From NCBI GenBank assembly GCA_013334575.1, contig JAAXXG010000001.1, positions 1-41,279 of the forward strand: a stretch of 41,279 nt of DNA. Reading direction: 5' to 3'. The position numbers and the translations under genes were made by a program. This stretch comes from Candidatus Moraniibacteriota bacterium. GTDB lineage: Bacteria; Patescibacteriota; Minisyncoccia; Moranbacterales; UBA1568. Shown here in pieces: positions 30,473-38,691 of the stretch. Positions within the stretch are counted from its first letter, which is position 1, and each line of letters begins with the position of its first letter. The notes beneath the pieces were generated by a model. It worked only from the letters and a program-made list of their open reading frames with translations, had not been told where the DNA came from and made no database searches.

Positions 30473-31354
30473 ATGCAGACACCCTATTCCCTTATCCGTC
30501 TCATGCGTCTGTCCGCATATTTCCGGAAGAACGTCACGTTCGTCCGGCAACTGCGCCAGGCAGTCGTATTTTTTCGTATCCTGCGGTCGTTCGTTTCGAC
30601 CAGTGCCGGATTCGAACTGTACGAGGCCACCATCGGTCCCTCGGAAGACGAGGAATCGGATATCGAGGACACCAGGGAGCGCCTTGCGGCTGTCGCGGAC
30701 TTTATGAGGCGGTCGTTCGTCATCGACGGTCGGCAGGCGACGAGCGACACCCTGTTGCGGATGGCCGAGTCGGTTTCCGATCTTCCCGCACTCGTTCGGA
30801 ATCTCATCCGCGAGTCGTTCGAACGCGCCGAGCGGGAGGCGCCGGGTCCGTCGTTCTGGTACGCGTCCGTGTATGCCCTCCAGGGAGAGGTGATGAGGGA
30901 ACTTCGCGGACGCGGGCTCGCGGGCCGTTTCCACACCGCGTTCGAGGCGTTCCTTTCCGGAGGTACGACGCTCGATCTCCGTGAGCGCGTACGGGCTGGG
31001 TCTGACCTGCTGTTGCGGGCGTCGGTCGAGATGGCTGAAGACGACATCTTCGATCGGACGATGTACAAACTGGCGGATGACGCCGTGCTTTTCTCGAACG
31101 TTCTCGCGCTGAGGCTCAATGCCGCATCCCTGACCAGGTCTTTTCACGATTCCGGGGTTCAGTTCGCGGCCCGTCGGGTCGAGGAAGCGCGTGAGCGGAT
31201 CCAGGCGGTGTATCTCGAGCTCGAGTCGGAGCGCTATCAGGCCGCCTTCGAGCCGCTGCTTTCGGCCTTCGAGTTCCTTGATGACGGTTTCATGGGTCTG
31301 ATGGGGCGCTACGACCGACGCTACGGCACGGATGCGTCGCCGACTTCCCCCTGA
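30473..31354 (+). CDS. helical protein of unknown function (island family)
   Basis: A 293-residue soluble protein predicted almost entirely helical, with no signal peptide or membrane segment. Typical stretches are RLMRLSAYFRKNVTFVRQLRQ, LLLRASVEMAEDDIFDRTMY and RVEEARERIQAVYLELESE. It is rich in Arg, Glu and Leu, with a low-complexity Ser/Pro end. Overall layout (short hydrophobic start, alternating long amphipathic helices, about 280 residues) resembles the genes at 29546 and 32101, though identity by eye is too low to prove homology. No ribosome binding site is visible; the A/C-rich leader takes its place. Confidence 0.65.
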   Translation: MQTPYSLIRLMRLSAYFRKNVTFVRQLRQAVVFFRILRSFVSTSAGFELYEATIGPSEDEESDIEDTRERLAAVADFMRRSFVIDGRQATSDTLLRMAESVSDLPALVRNLIRESFERAEREAPGPSFWYASVYALQGEVMRELRGRGLAGRFHTAFEAFLSGGTTLDLRERVRAGSDLLLRASVEMAEDDIFDRTMYKLADDAVLFSNVLALRLNAASLTRSFHDSGVQFAARRVEEARERIQAVYLELESERYQAAFEPLLSAFEFLDDGFMGLMGRYDRRYGTDASPTSP

Positions 31355-31382
31355 TGCGAGGCATCGGGGGGCTGTCATTTTC
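31347..31382 (+). terminator. intrinsic terminator overlapping a stop codon
   Basis: CCCCCTGATGC-GAG-GCATCGGGGGG forms an 11-bp stem that includes the TGA stop of the preceding gene, followed by CTGTCATTTT. Confidence 0.75.
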
Positions 31383-31399
31383 GTCCGAAGCGCCGCCTG

Positions 31400-31428
31400 T
31401 TGACATGGGATCGGGAGGCGCGTAGGAT
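31400..31428 (+). promoter_or_regulatory. promoter of the membrane protein gene at 31499
   Basis: TTGACA, a 17-base spacer and TAGGAT, followed by a 70-base leader with CCCTTACCAAACCAAC. Confidence 0.75.
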
Positions 31429-31498
31429 GAAGCGTCGCCAAAGCGACACTCCCTTACCAAACCAACATTATCAACCGCAACCTTTCGGAGGAGAATCC

Positions 31499-31954
31499 AT
31501 GTTAAACCTGTCATTGAAGTCCGGTGACTTCGTAACCGCAGTTGATGCTTTTGTCAGGCAGCATTTTTTTCGGTTCACATCTGTACTTATCCTGACCCTA
31601 CGGCTGATCCTTGTTCTTGCAGACGACACGGGATGGGGTATCGCCTGGCTTCGGGCGTGGCACGTCGCCTCGATGACTCTGCTTGTGCTCGCCGTCGCCG
31701 CGTTCGTTGCGCACGATATGATGCGAAGCAGTTGGCCATCCGACTTCAGGGGGTACAAGAAGGCATGGCTGAAAGTGTACGCACTCTCGGGGCTCGTCTT
31801 CGCGGGATGGCTTGCCGAAGGAGTCGGATATGAAGTGGCGTGGCTATTCCAGTTAATCGCCATGACCGGCATCCTTTTTTCGCCGCTCCTCGTCGGACCC
31901 ATGCTGTTCGCCCGGATCGGGGATCCGCGGCAGGGGATGATCGTAGGCCGGTGA
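31499..31954 (+). CDS. four-helix membrane protein of unknown function
   Basis: A 151-residue inner-membrane protein with four hydrophobic helices (about residues 20-38, 45-68, 87-105, 110-135). Landmarks are TSVLILTLRLILVLADD, SMTLLVLAVAAFVAHDMM and ALSGLVFAGWLAEG. The start at 31499 is supported by GGAGGA ending seven bases upstream; the frame remains open to 31400, but that would put the promoter inside the gene. I do not recognise the family. It is the only membrane protein in the island and, unlike its neighbours, has both a Shine-Dalgarno site and the A/C-rich leader. Confidence 0.7.
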   Translation: MLNLSLKSGDFVTAVDAFVRQHFFRFTSVLILTLRLILVLADDTGWGIAWLRAWHVASMTLLVLAVAAFVAHDMMRSSWPSDFRGYKKAWLKVYALSGLVFAGWLAEGVGYEVAWLFQLIAMTGILFSPLLVGPMLFARIGDPRQGMIVGR

Positions 31955-31974
31955 CGTAACGACGTCGTCTAAAC

Positions 31975-32016
31975 GAAGGACCGTCCGCAATCGCGGGTCG
32001 GTCCTTCATTCGTTCT
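31975..32016 (+). terminator. hairpin terminator of the 31499 gene
   Basis: GAAGGACCG pairs with CGGTCCTTC, with an inner CCGC-AATC-GCGG hairpin. The T-run after it is broken (ATTCGTTCTCTT). Confidence 0.7.
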
Positions 32017-32032
32017 CTTGCCGTCCGAGTCG

Positions 32033-32061
32033 TTGACTGTCCGGCGGTATCGTCGTATCGT
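32033..32061 (+). promoter_or_regulatory. promoter of the gene at 32101
   Basis: TTGACT, a 17-base spacer and TATCGT, followed by the leader CCTTTACAAACAACCAA. Confidence 0.85.
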
Positions 32062-32100
32062 ACGGGGGATTCCTTTACAAACAACCAAGAACCTTTACCC

Positions 32101-32937
32101 ATGAACAGATTCATTATCGCCATGCTTGGCGGTTATTGGCCGTATTTCGTCTCGTCGGTCAGGCTTGCCCGAGAAGCCTCCGCGGCGTTGATGTTCCTCA
32201 GGTCTCAGTTGAACGCGGTCCGTGTCGAGGCATATGTGTGCTTGTACGACGGGACGTACGGGAAACTCCGGAAGATGGATGAGCAGCCGGATCATTTCGA
32301 CGGGATACGGGAATCGCTCGACACTCTTCGTCAAAGGTTGAACGACTACGCCGTCCGGGAGATAATCGATATCGGCGAGATCGAACGGTATTATCATGAA
32401 TCCGCCGACCTTCTTAAGGCTGCCTTCATGACGTCGAATCGGTTTTCCGTTCCGGAGCGGCTCGTGGTCGCGAATGACCGCGAATCACGCTTGTTCCTCA
32501 ATCGTCACCTGTTCCTCCTACATGAGATCGTGAGAGCGTCCGTTCCCGTATCGGATTATGCGGGGACGTTTCTCGAACGGCTGGGAGTACCGCAGGGGAA
32601 TCTCCACGGATGGTTCCGGCAGGCGCGCGATTTGATCGTCGTCGGAAAGATCCAGATGATCCTGCGTGATCGGTTCGGGGAATATATCGGGATCGTCGCC
32701 ATGGTCCTCGAGGTTCTCGAAGAGGGGCTTATTGCCCGTTCCATGTCCGCGTCGTCCCGTAGAAGGACGAGACTGGCTGACCAGGTCTTGAATCGGGTAC
32801 GCTCCGTGAGGTCACGACTGTCCCGTCTCGAAGGTGAACAGCAGTGCGGCAGGGTGACAGAGCGGACATTCGTGGACATGCTGGGAGTCTTGGCATCGTA
32901 CCAGCGCGGGTTCGAATCGCTTGCGAGATACTCGTGA
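32101..32937 (+). CDS. helical protein of unknown function (island family)
   Basis: A 278-residue soluble, mainly helical protein without signal peptide. The N-terminus is mildly hydrophobic (MNRFIIAMLGGYWPYFVSSVR) and is followed by amphipathic helices (EASAALMFLRSQLNAVRVEAY, EIERYYHESADLLKAAFM, QVLNRVRSVRSRLSRLEGE). WPYF near the start and the regular spacing of Arg/Glu are the main landmarks. The same plan is seen at 30473 and 29546. No ribosome binding site; the leader motif ends about 13 bases before the ATG. Function is unknown. Confidence 0.65.
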   Translation: MNRFIIAMLGGYWPYFVSSVRLAREASAALMFLRSQLNAVRVEAYVCLYDGTYGKLRKMDEQPDHFDGIRESLDTLRQRLNDYAVREIIDIGEIERYYHESADLLKAAFMTSNRFSVPERLVVANDRESRLFLNRHLFLLHEIVRASVPVSDYAGTFLERLGVPQGNLHGWFRQARDLIVVGKIQMILRDRFGEYIGIVAMVLEVLEEGLIARSMSASSRRRTRLADQVLNRVRSVRSRLSRLEGEQQCGRVTERTFVDMLGVLASYQRGFESLARYS

Positions 32938-32951
32938 TGCCGGGTATGGAA

Positions 32952-32990
32952 AAAAGGACCGCCTGAACGCTCAGCGGTCCTTTTCATTTA
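32952..32990 (+). terminator. intrinsic terminator of the 32101 gene
   Basis: AAAAGGACCGC pairs with GCGGTCCTTTT around an 11-base loop, 15 bases after the stop. Confidence 0.85.
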
Positions 32991-33009
32991 ACCTTCCGAT
33001 GGAAGCGGA

Positions 33010-33038
33010 TTGACGGAAAAGCGCGGATGAGCGATACA
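33010..33038 (+). promoter_or_regulatory. possible promoter of the gene at 33099
   Basis: TTGACG, a 17-base spacer and GATACA. The -10 is weak, and the A/C-rich leader motif is absent. Confidence 0.45.
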
Positions 33039-33098
33039 GGTATCAGGACATTACCTTGCGAATAAACCTTGTGAATACGCCTCGGGAGGGGCGGCAGT

Positions 33099-33626
33099 AT
33101 GACTATCCCAACGAAAGAATCCGCGGGCGACCCGGGAAGTGATGGACTTTCCCTCATCGCAAACGCTCTCGGGAGCGTCGTCTCGGAAACTCCGATGCGG
33201 CGCGAGAAAATCGGCCTTTCCGAATTGCTGGGGCGCGTGCGGTTCGGGAACCTTGTCGATATGCGGCACGAGAAGGACTGTGCCATCATCGGAGCCGACG
33301 ATCTCGATCGGATCGTGAGGGAGCATGCCGGATGGCATCGTTTCGGAAGATATGACGAAACGTTCCAGGTCGCGATCCTGTACTACGGGTTCCGACTCCA
33401 CGACGGGAGGGTAATCATCTTCAGGGCCGTCCGATTCGATCCGGAGTCGTGTGAATTCGAGATCGACTTCAGGGAAGTGTTTCCTGGTGATGAAACGCCG
33501 TGGTCTCGCGAGGCCATTCTCAACCTTCGGGAGCTGGAGTGTGCGATGTGGTCGGACGATGCGTCTCGCGTTGCAGCGGATGCGCTCTCCCGATATGCCG
33601 GTCTGCTTCGGTTTGCAGCGGCATGA
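33099..33626 (+). CDS. unrecognised 175-residue soluble protein
   Basis: The protein has no signal peptide or membrane segment. The first 60 residues are helical and polar. Then come alternating strands (DCAIIGADDLDRIV, FQVAILYYGFRLHDGRVIIFRAVRF, CEFEIDFREVFPG), and a helical end (AILNLRELECAMW). The mixed fold differs from its helical neighbours. GGGAGGGG lies 13 bases before the ATG, a loose ribosome binding site. It is the last gene before the polysaccharide locus. I cannot name the family. Confidence 0.6.
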   Translation: MTIPTKESAGDPGSDGLSLIANALGSVVSETPMRREKIGLSELLGRVRFGNLVDMRHEKDCAIIGADDLDRIVREHAGWHRFGRYDETFQVAILYYGFRLHDGRVIIFRAVRFDPESCEFEIDFREVFPGDETPWSREAILNLRELECAMWSDDASRVAADALSRYAGLLRFAAA

Positions 33627-33815
33627 CGGTTCCGTCGAAAAAAGGGGCTTCCGAATACGGGGTCCCTTTCGCTTATATTTTGTTTCCCGTCGCGAGCGTG
33701 AAGTCGTTCGCACTGCCGGCAATCCGGTGATTATTCCGGAGCGTCATTCCTTTTCGGTTCAATGTTCATGGAATCAGCAGGGCGCTATGCCATGCTCTCG
33801 CATAATTTAAAGAAC
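33627..33815 (+). other. intergenic region with a weak terminator
   Basis: AAAGGG (33640-33645) can pair with CCCTTT (33663-33668), followed by CGCTTATATTTTG, a weak terminator for the 33099 gene. Nothing else recognisable is present before the promoter at 33816. Confidence 0.4.
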
Positions 33816-33844
33816 TTGACGCTGAAAATCGGATATGTTTAGAT
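33816..33844 (+). promoter_or_regulatory. promoter of the polysaccharide locus
   Basis: TTGACG, a 17-base spacer and TTAGAT lie 80 bases before the 1584-residue gene. No other promoter of similar quality is evident through the following genes, which are tightly packed, so it may drive all of them. Confidence 0.65.
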
Positions 33845-33923
33845 AGCGAGTCAAACAGAAAAGACGATATTCGGCCGCGGCAGCTCCCCGTGCGGAGGAC
33901 ATGGGGAGACTTGGTTTTACGCT

Positions 33924-36900
33924 ATGCAAGGGGTTTCCATCGTCATTCCGACACTCAACGAGGCGGAAAACATTCCCGGGCTGCTCCGGCGGGTTACACT
34001 CGCATTCGAGGACGCCCCGTTTCGGCACGAGCTTATTTTCATCGATGACCGGTCAACGGACGGAACGGCCGACATCGTCCGCGAAGCCGCGAAGGAAGAT
34101 CCGACGATCCGATGCTATGAGAAGGTGGGTAGGCGGGGCAAGGCACAGTCGCTTCTTGAGGGTTTCGCACATGCGAGTTATGACCGGATCGCCTATATCG
34201 ATGCCGACCTGCAGTACCCGCCGGAGGCGATCCCAAAGATGGTCGCGATGCTCGATCAGGGTTTCGATATCGTGGTTGCGGACCGGGTGCAGCATGACGA
34301 AGGACTCGCGCGGACGATCGCAAGCCGAGGCTTTCAGCTCGTGTTCTCGCGATTCCTTCACGGTCTTTCCTGTGACGTGCAGAGCGGTCTCAAGGTATTC
34401 AAGGCTCGTATAGCCAAGGAGGTCCGTATCGCCGACCCGTCTCCGTGGACGTTCGACCTTGAATTCCTGCTCTCCGCCCGGAATTACGGGTACGTGATCG
34501 GCAGCGTCCCGATACGGTTCGACGAGCGGAAAGCGGGAAAATCGAAAATCAGGTTCTTCCGTGCCGTGTTCGAGATCGGATGGAACGCGGTGAAGATGCG
34601 GTTCTCTTCCCGTCCTCCGTTGCTCATCCATCCCGAAAATTTTGATACGAAGATGGTCGGGGCCGGGGTCGCGCATGGGGCGAAGCGTTTCGTGACCCAT
34701 ACGACGTTGCATCATACCCTCTCCGCGCTCGAGACGTTCGCACCTTGGCAGTGGTCGGTCGTCGCTCTCCTATCCCTCGCGATGCTCGGAGGCCTCCTGG
34801 TCGCGCCTCTTGCTACGGGAGTTTCCGTGCTCGCTCTCCTGTCCGTCCTGTACTTCGGGGATACCCTGTTCCAGCTCTTTCTCGTCCTGCGAAGTCTCAA
34901 GACTCCGCCGGAACTCTCGTTTTCCGATGCGGAGCTTTTGTCGATTCCGGAAGAGGAATTGCCGACGTATTCCGTCCTCTGCCCGCTCTATCGGGAGGCG
35001 AACATGCTTCCGACCTTCGTCGAGGCGATGGATGCGCTCGATTGGCCGAAGGACCGGCTCGATATCATGCTGCTCCTGGAAGAGAACGACCGCGAGACGA
35101 TCGAGGCCGCGCAGGCGATGCATCTTCCGGAATCCTTCCGGATCGTGGTCGTACCGCATTCGTTCCCGAAGACCAAGCCCAAGGCGTGCAACTACGGGCT
35201 TTCCTTGGCGAAGGGGGAGTACGTCGTCATCTACGACGCCGAGGATATTCCTGATCCGAAGCAGCTCAGGAAGGCATATCTCGGCTTCCAGACGGCCGGC
35301 GACTCGGTGCGGTGTCTTCAGGCGAAGCTCAACTACTTCAACCCGCATCAGAATCTTCTGACGCGCTTCTTCACGGCGGAATATTCGCTCTGGTTCGACG
35401 TGGTTCTCCCGGGACTGCAGTCGATCGATACCACGATCCCGCTCGGCGGGACGAGCAATCACTTCCGTACCCGGGATCTTCTTGCCCTGGAAGGATGGGA
35501 CCCCTTCAACGTGACCGAGGACTGCGATCTCGGAGTGCGCATCTTCAAACGCGGGTTCCAGACGGCGATCATCGATTCCGTGACGCTCGAGGAAGCGAAC
35601 AGCCGGGTCGGAAACTGGCTCCGTCAGCGATCGCGTTGGATCAAGGGATACATGCAGACCTATCTTGTCCACATGCGCGACCCGATAGGCTTCTTCCGCG
35701 AGAACGGATGGCACGCGCTCATCTTCCAGATGGTGGTCGGCGGCAAGATAGCGTTCATGTTCATCAACCCGATCCTGTGGATAGCGACCATATCGTACTT
35801 CGTGTTCTATGCGTATGTCGGAGAGGCGATCCACGCCCTCTTTCCGTCGGCCATATTCTATCTCGCCGCGACCTCGCTCGTACTTGGGAACTTCCTCTAC
35901 CTCTACTACTACATGATCGGCGCGGCAAAACGCGGGCATTATCAGGTAGTCAAGTACGTGTTCCTCGTGCCGCTGTACTGGGTGCTGCTGTCGGTGGCCG
36001 CGTTCATCGCGCTGTACCAGCTGCTCGTGAAGCCGCATTATTGGGAGAAGACGACGCACGGGCTGCACAAGCCGGCGAAGAAGGCGTCTCTCGATTCCGC
36101 CGTGGCACGGAAGATAACGGAAAAGGAATCGGAGGAACCGGATGCCGATTCCCAGTCGGTCCCCGTCGCGGGGAAACGCGCTATCCCATACCTGGGGTTC
36201 TTTCGGAACTTTGCCTTTGGGTCGGATATGAGGCGCAAAGGAGCTTCCGAAAGAAAGTCCGTATCGATGCCGATCGAGTGGCTTGTTTCCAAGGAAGGGC
36301 TTTTCATCTATGCACTTGCAGCGGCGAGCGCGCTAAATCTCGTTTTCAACGTCTATCTCGGTCGGGTGCTTTCCTATGAGGATTTCGGCATCGTGGCGTT
36401 GGTCAATACCGTCTGGTACTTCACTACTATTTTGATTGGTGCGTTTTCGACTTCAATCAATCATCGGGTAGCGTATTTCATCGGACGGGGAGAGCGTTCG
36501 GCTCCGGCCTTCTTCGGGATGATGCGGATGTATGCCGTCCGCGTAGCCCTGCTGGTAGTCGTGTCCTGGCTTATGCTTGTTCCAGTCCTATCCACATTCT
36601 TCCATGTCGATTCGACCATCGTTCTCGCGCTGTTCGCTCCTACGTTTCTTTTCGGCGTCCTCGCGTCCGGAAACGCGGGATATCTGCAGGGATCGTTCCG
36701 GTTTTCCGCTGCCGCGGCTGTAATCGTCGTCGAAGCGCTCTCGAAACTTGTGATCGCTTTCGTGCTATCCGCAATCGGTTTTCCCTCCTTCGCCTTTGCT
36801 GCGATTCCGGCCTCTATCGCCGTCTCGGCCTTTGTCGGTTACCTGTTCGTCCGACGGGACGCGCCCGCGTTCATGACGACGAGCCGTGAGGATCGGGACG

Positions 36901-38678
36901 CTTCCTATCGGTTTCCGACCTCGTTCTTTCTGGTGACGGCGCTTACGAATCTTTCGTCCACGTTGTTTTTAAGTATCGATATGCTGCTTGTCAAGCACTA
37001 TCTTGACCCCGTTTCAGCCGGCGAGTACGCGATCTTGTCGCTCGCCGGAAAAATGATCTTCTTCTTCGGATCGCTCGCGAGTTCGTTTCTGCTGACATAT
37101 GTGAGTCGGAATGAGGGGCGATCGACCAGCTCGCGTCGCATTCTTGCGGCCACCTATGCCGTGACAGCGGCCCTCGTAGCAGGCGGTGTCATCGTCTTCG
37201 GGGTATTGGGCGGATGGACGGTTCCATATGTCATCGGAGAAAAGGCTGTCGCAGTGATCCCGTATCTGCTGCCATATACCCTTGCCATGGGAATCTTTAC
37301 CCTGGTGAACGTCATCGTGACATACGGCCTCGCACGACGTCGGTATGCGTATCCGGCCATTTCGATTCTCGTCTCTTTCGTCATGGCGTGCAGTATCATC
37401 CTCCGTCACGATTCGCTCGGCGATATCGTCGCGATCATCCTTGCTGCGGCGGTCGCGGGTCTGGCGCTGAGTCATGTCACGTTCTGGTTCGAACCGCAGC
37501 ATCCGCTTATCGTTCGGGCATTGCGCGACCTTGCCGGAGTGTTCCTGGAGAAACTGCCGGTGTCGCGGCGCACGCGCGTCGTCGGTAGCATCCTTATCCT
37601 CAACTGGCGCGATATGCGGCACGACTTTGCCGGCGGCGCCGAAGTCTATATCGAGGAACTTGCCAGACAGTGGGCGGCTCAGGGGAATCGGGTGACACTT
37701 TTCTGCGGAAACGACGGAAAGTCACCACGAAGCGAAATCGTAAACGGAGTGGAGATAATCCGAAGAGGCGGGTTTTATCTCGTCTATTTCTGGGCGTTCG
37801 TCTATTACCTGTTCCGATTTCGCGGGCGATACGATATTGTCGTCGACTGTCATAACGGTATTCCGTTCTTCGCTCCGCTGTATGTCCGCCATCCGCGGGT
37901 CATCTGCCTCATGCACCACGTGCATCAGGAAGTATTCCGACATTCGTTGCCGGCGCCGCTGGCTGCATTCGCGAGCTTTCTGGAAAAGGGTCTCATGCCG
38001 CCGGTCTATCGGAACGTAAGATTCATCACGGTATCCGAATCGAGCAAATCGGAGATGGCGGCGCTCGGACTCGGCGAAAGAGGTGGGATTCATGTTATCC
38101 ACCCCGGTATTCATGTCGGCGATTTCGCGCCCGGCAAGAAGGCGGAACATCCCATGGTCCTTTATCTCGGAAGGCTTAAGGCGTACAAGTCGGTCGATGT
38201 CCTGCTTCGGGCGTTCCAGACCGTGTGCGAGCGGCATCCGGACGCGGAACTCGTAATCGCCGGCGACGGCGAGGAGCGGCGATATCTGGAGCGGCTCGCG
38301 GCAGATCTGCGGATCGGTGACCGTGTCCGGTTCCTTGGCCGCGTATCCGAAGAATCGAAGCGAGAACTTCTCTGTAAGGCGTGGGTCGCGGTCAACCCGT
38401 CCTTCATGGAAGGATGGGGCATCGTCGTGATCGAGGCGAACGCCTGCGGGACGCCGGTCATTGCTTCGGATATTCCCGGACTTCGCGATTCCGTCCGGGA
38501 CGCCGCGACGGGCTATCTTGTGAAATACGGCGATTCAGCTGCTTTTGCCGAGAAGATTTCAGAAGTAATCCGAAATGTGAGACTTCGGGAGAATTTAGGA
38601 AAGAATGCGAGAGAATGGGCCGAGGGATTCGATTGGAGGAAGAGCGGAGAAGCATTTGTCTCTTTGATTACCAAATGA
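33924..38678 (+). CDS. four-module fusion: GT2 + membrane GT2 + flippase + GT4
   Basis: One uninterrupted 1584-residue frame holds four modules. Residues 1-225 are a dolichol-phosphate-mannose-synthase-like GT2 (VSIVIPTLNEAENI, DDRSTDGT at 41-48, DADLQ at 93-97). Two membrane helices (275-325) lead to a processive-type GT2 (345-590) with DAED at 438, ED at 532-533 and QRSRW at 568-572, followed by four helices (600-702). A polar linker (706-785) precedes a Wzx/MATE-like flippase of about a dozen helices (788-1190). Residues 1217-1584 are a GT4 with GGAEVYIEELA and an E1496-X7-E1504 pair. The topology keeps every enzyme module in the cytoplasm. An ATG at 36267 could start the flippase separately, but no ATG lies near the GT4 boundary. 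Likely role: synthesis and export of a surface glycan. Confidence 0.85.
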   Translation: MQGVSIVIPTLNEAENIPGLLRRVTLAFEDAPFRHELIFIDDRSTDGTADIVREAAKEDPTIRCYEKVGRRGKAQSLLEGFAHASYDRIAYIDADLQYPPEAIPKMVAMLDQGFDIVVADRVQHDEGLARTIASRGFQLVFSRFLHGLSCDVQSGLKVFKARIAKEVRIADPSPWTFDLEFLLSARNYGYVIGSVPIRFDERKAGKSKIRFFRAVFEIGWNAVKMRFSSRPPLLIHPENFDTKMVGAGVAHGAKRFVTHTTLHHTLSALETFAPWQWSVVALLSLAMLGGLLVAPLATGVSVLALLSVLYFGDTLFQLFLVLRSLKTPPELSFSDAELLSIPEEELPTYSVLCPLYREANMLPTFVEAMDALDWPKDRLDIMLLLEENDRETIEAAQAMHLPESFRIVVVPHSFPKTKPKACNYGLSLAKGEYVVIYDAEDIPDPKQLRKAYLGFQTAGDSVRCLQAKLNYFNPHQNLLTRFFTAEYSLWFDVVLPGLQSIDTTIPLGGTSNHFRTRDLLALEGWDPFNVTEDCDLGVRIFKRGFQTAIIDSVTLEEANSRVGNWLRQRSRWIKGYMQTYLVHMRDPIGFFRENGWHALIFQMVVGGKIAFMFINPILWIATISYFVFYAYVGEAIHALFPSAIFYLAATSLVLGNFLYLYYYMIGAAKRGHYQVVKYVFLVPLYWVLLSVAAFIALYQLLVKPHYWEKTTHGLHKPAKKASLDSAVARKITEKESEEPDADSQSVPVAGKRAIPYLGFFRNFAFGSDMRRKGASERKSVSMPIEWLVSKEGLFIYALAAASALNLVFNVYLGRVLSYEDFGIVALVNTVWYFTTILIGAFSTSINHRVAYFIGRGERSAPAFFGMMRMYAVRVALLVVVSWLMLVPVLSTFFHVDSTIVLALFAPTFLFGVLASGNAGYLQGSFRFSAAAAVIVVEALSKLVIAFVLSAIGFPSFAFAAIPASIAVSAFVGYLFVRRDAPAFMTTSREDRDASYRFPTSFFLVTALTNLSSTLFLSIDMLLVKHYLDPVSAGEYAILSLAGKMIFFFGSLASSFLLTYVSRNEGRSTSSRRILAATYAVTAALVAGGVIVFGVLGGWTVPYVIGEKAVAVIPYLLPYTLAMGIFTLVNVIVTYGLARRRYAYPAISILVSFVMACSIILRHDSLGDIVAIILAAAVAGLALSHVTFWFEPQHPLIVRALRDLAGVFLEKLPVSRRTRVVGSILILNWRDMRHDFAGGAEVYIEELARQWAAQGNRVTLFCGNDGKSPRSEIVNGVEIIRRGGFYLVYFWAFVYYLFRFRGRYDIVVDCHNGIPFFAPLYVRHPRVICLMHHVHQEVFRHSLPAPLAAFASFLEKGLMPPVYRNVRFITVSESSKSEMAALGLGERGGIHVIHPGIHVGDFAPGKKAEHPMVLYLGRLKAYKSVDVLLRAFQTVCERHPDAELVIAGDGEERRYLERLAADLRIGDRVRFLGRVSEESKRELLCKAWVAVNPSFMEGWGIVVIEANACGTPVIASDIPGLRDSVRDAATGYLVKYGDSAAFAEKISEVIRNVRLRENLGKNAREWAEGFDWRKSGEAFVSLITK

Positions 38679-38691
38679 ACGATCAGGATAT

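Noticed and set aside
33901-34413. 170-codon frame starting at ATG 33901
   Set aside because: It overlaps the conserved GT2 domain of the fusion protein in another frame, and the purine tract before it is only two bases from the ATG.
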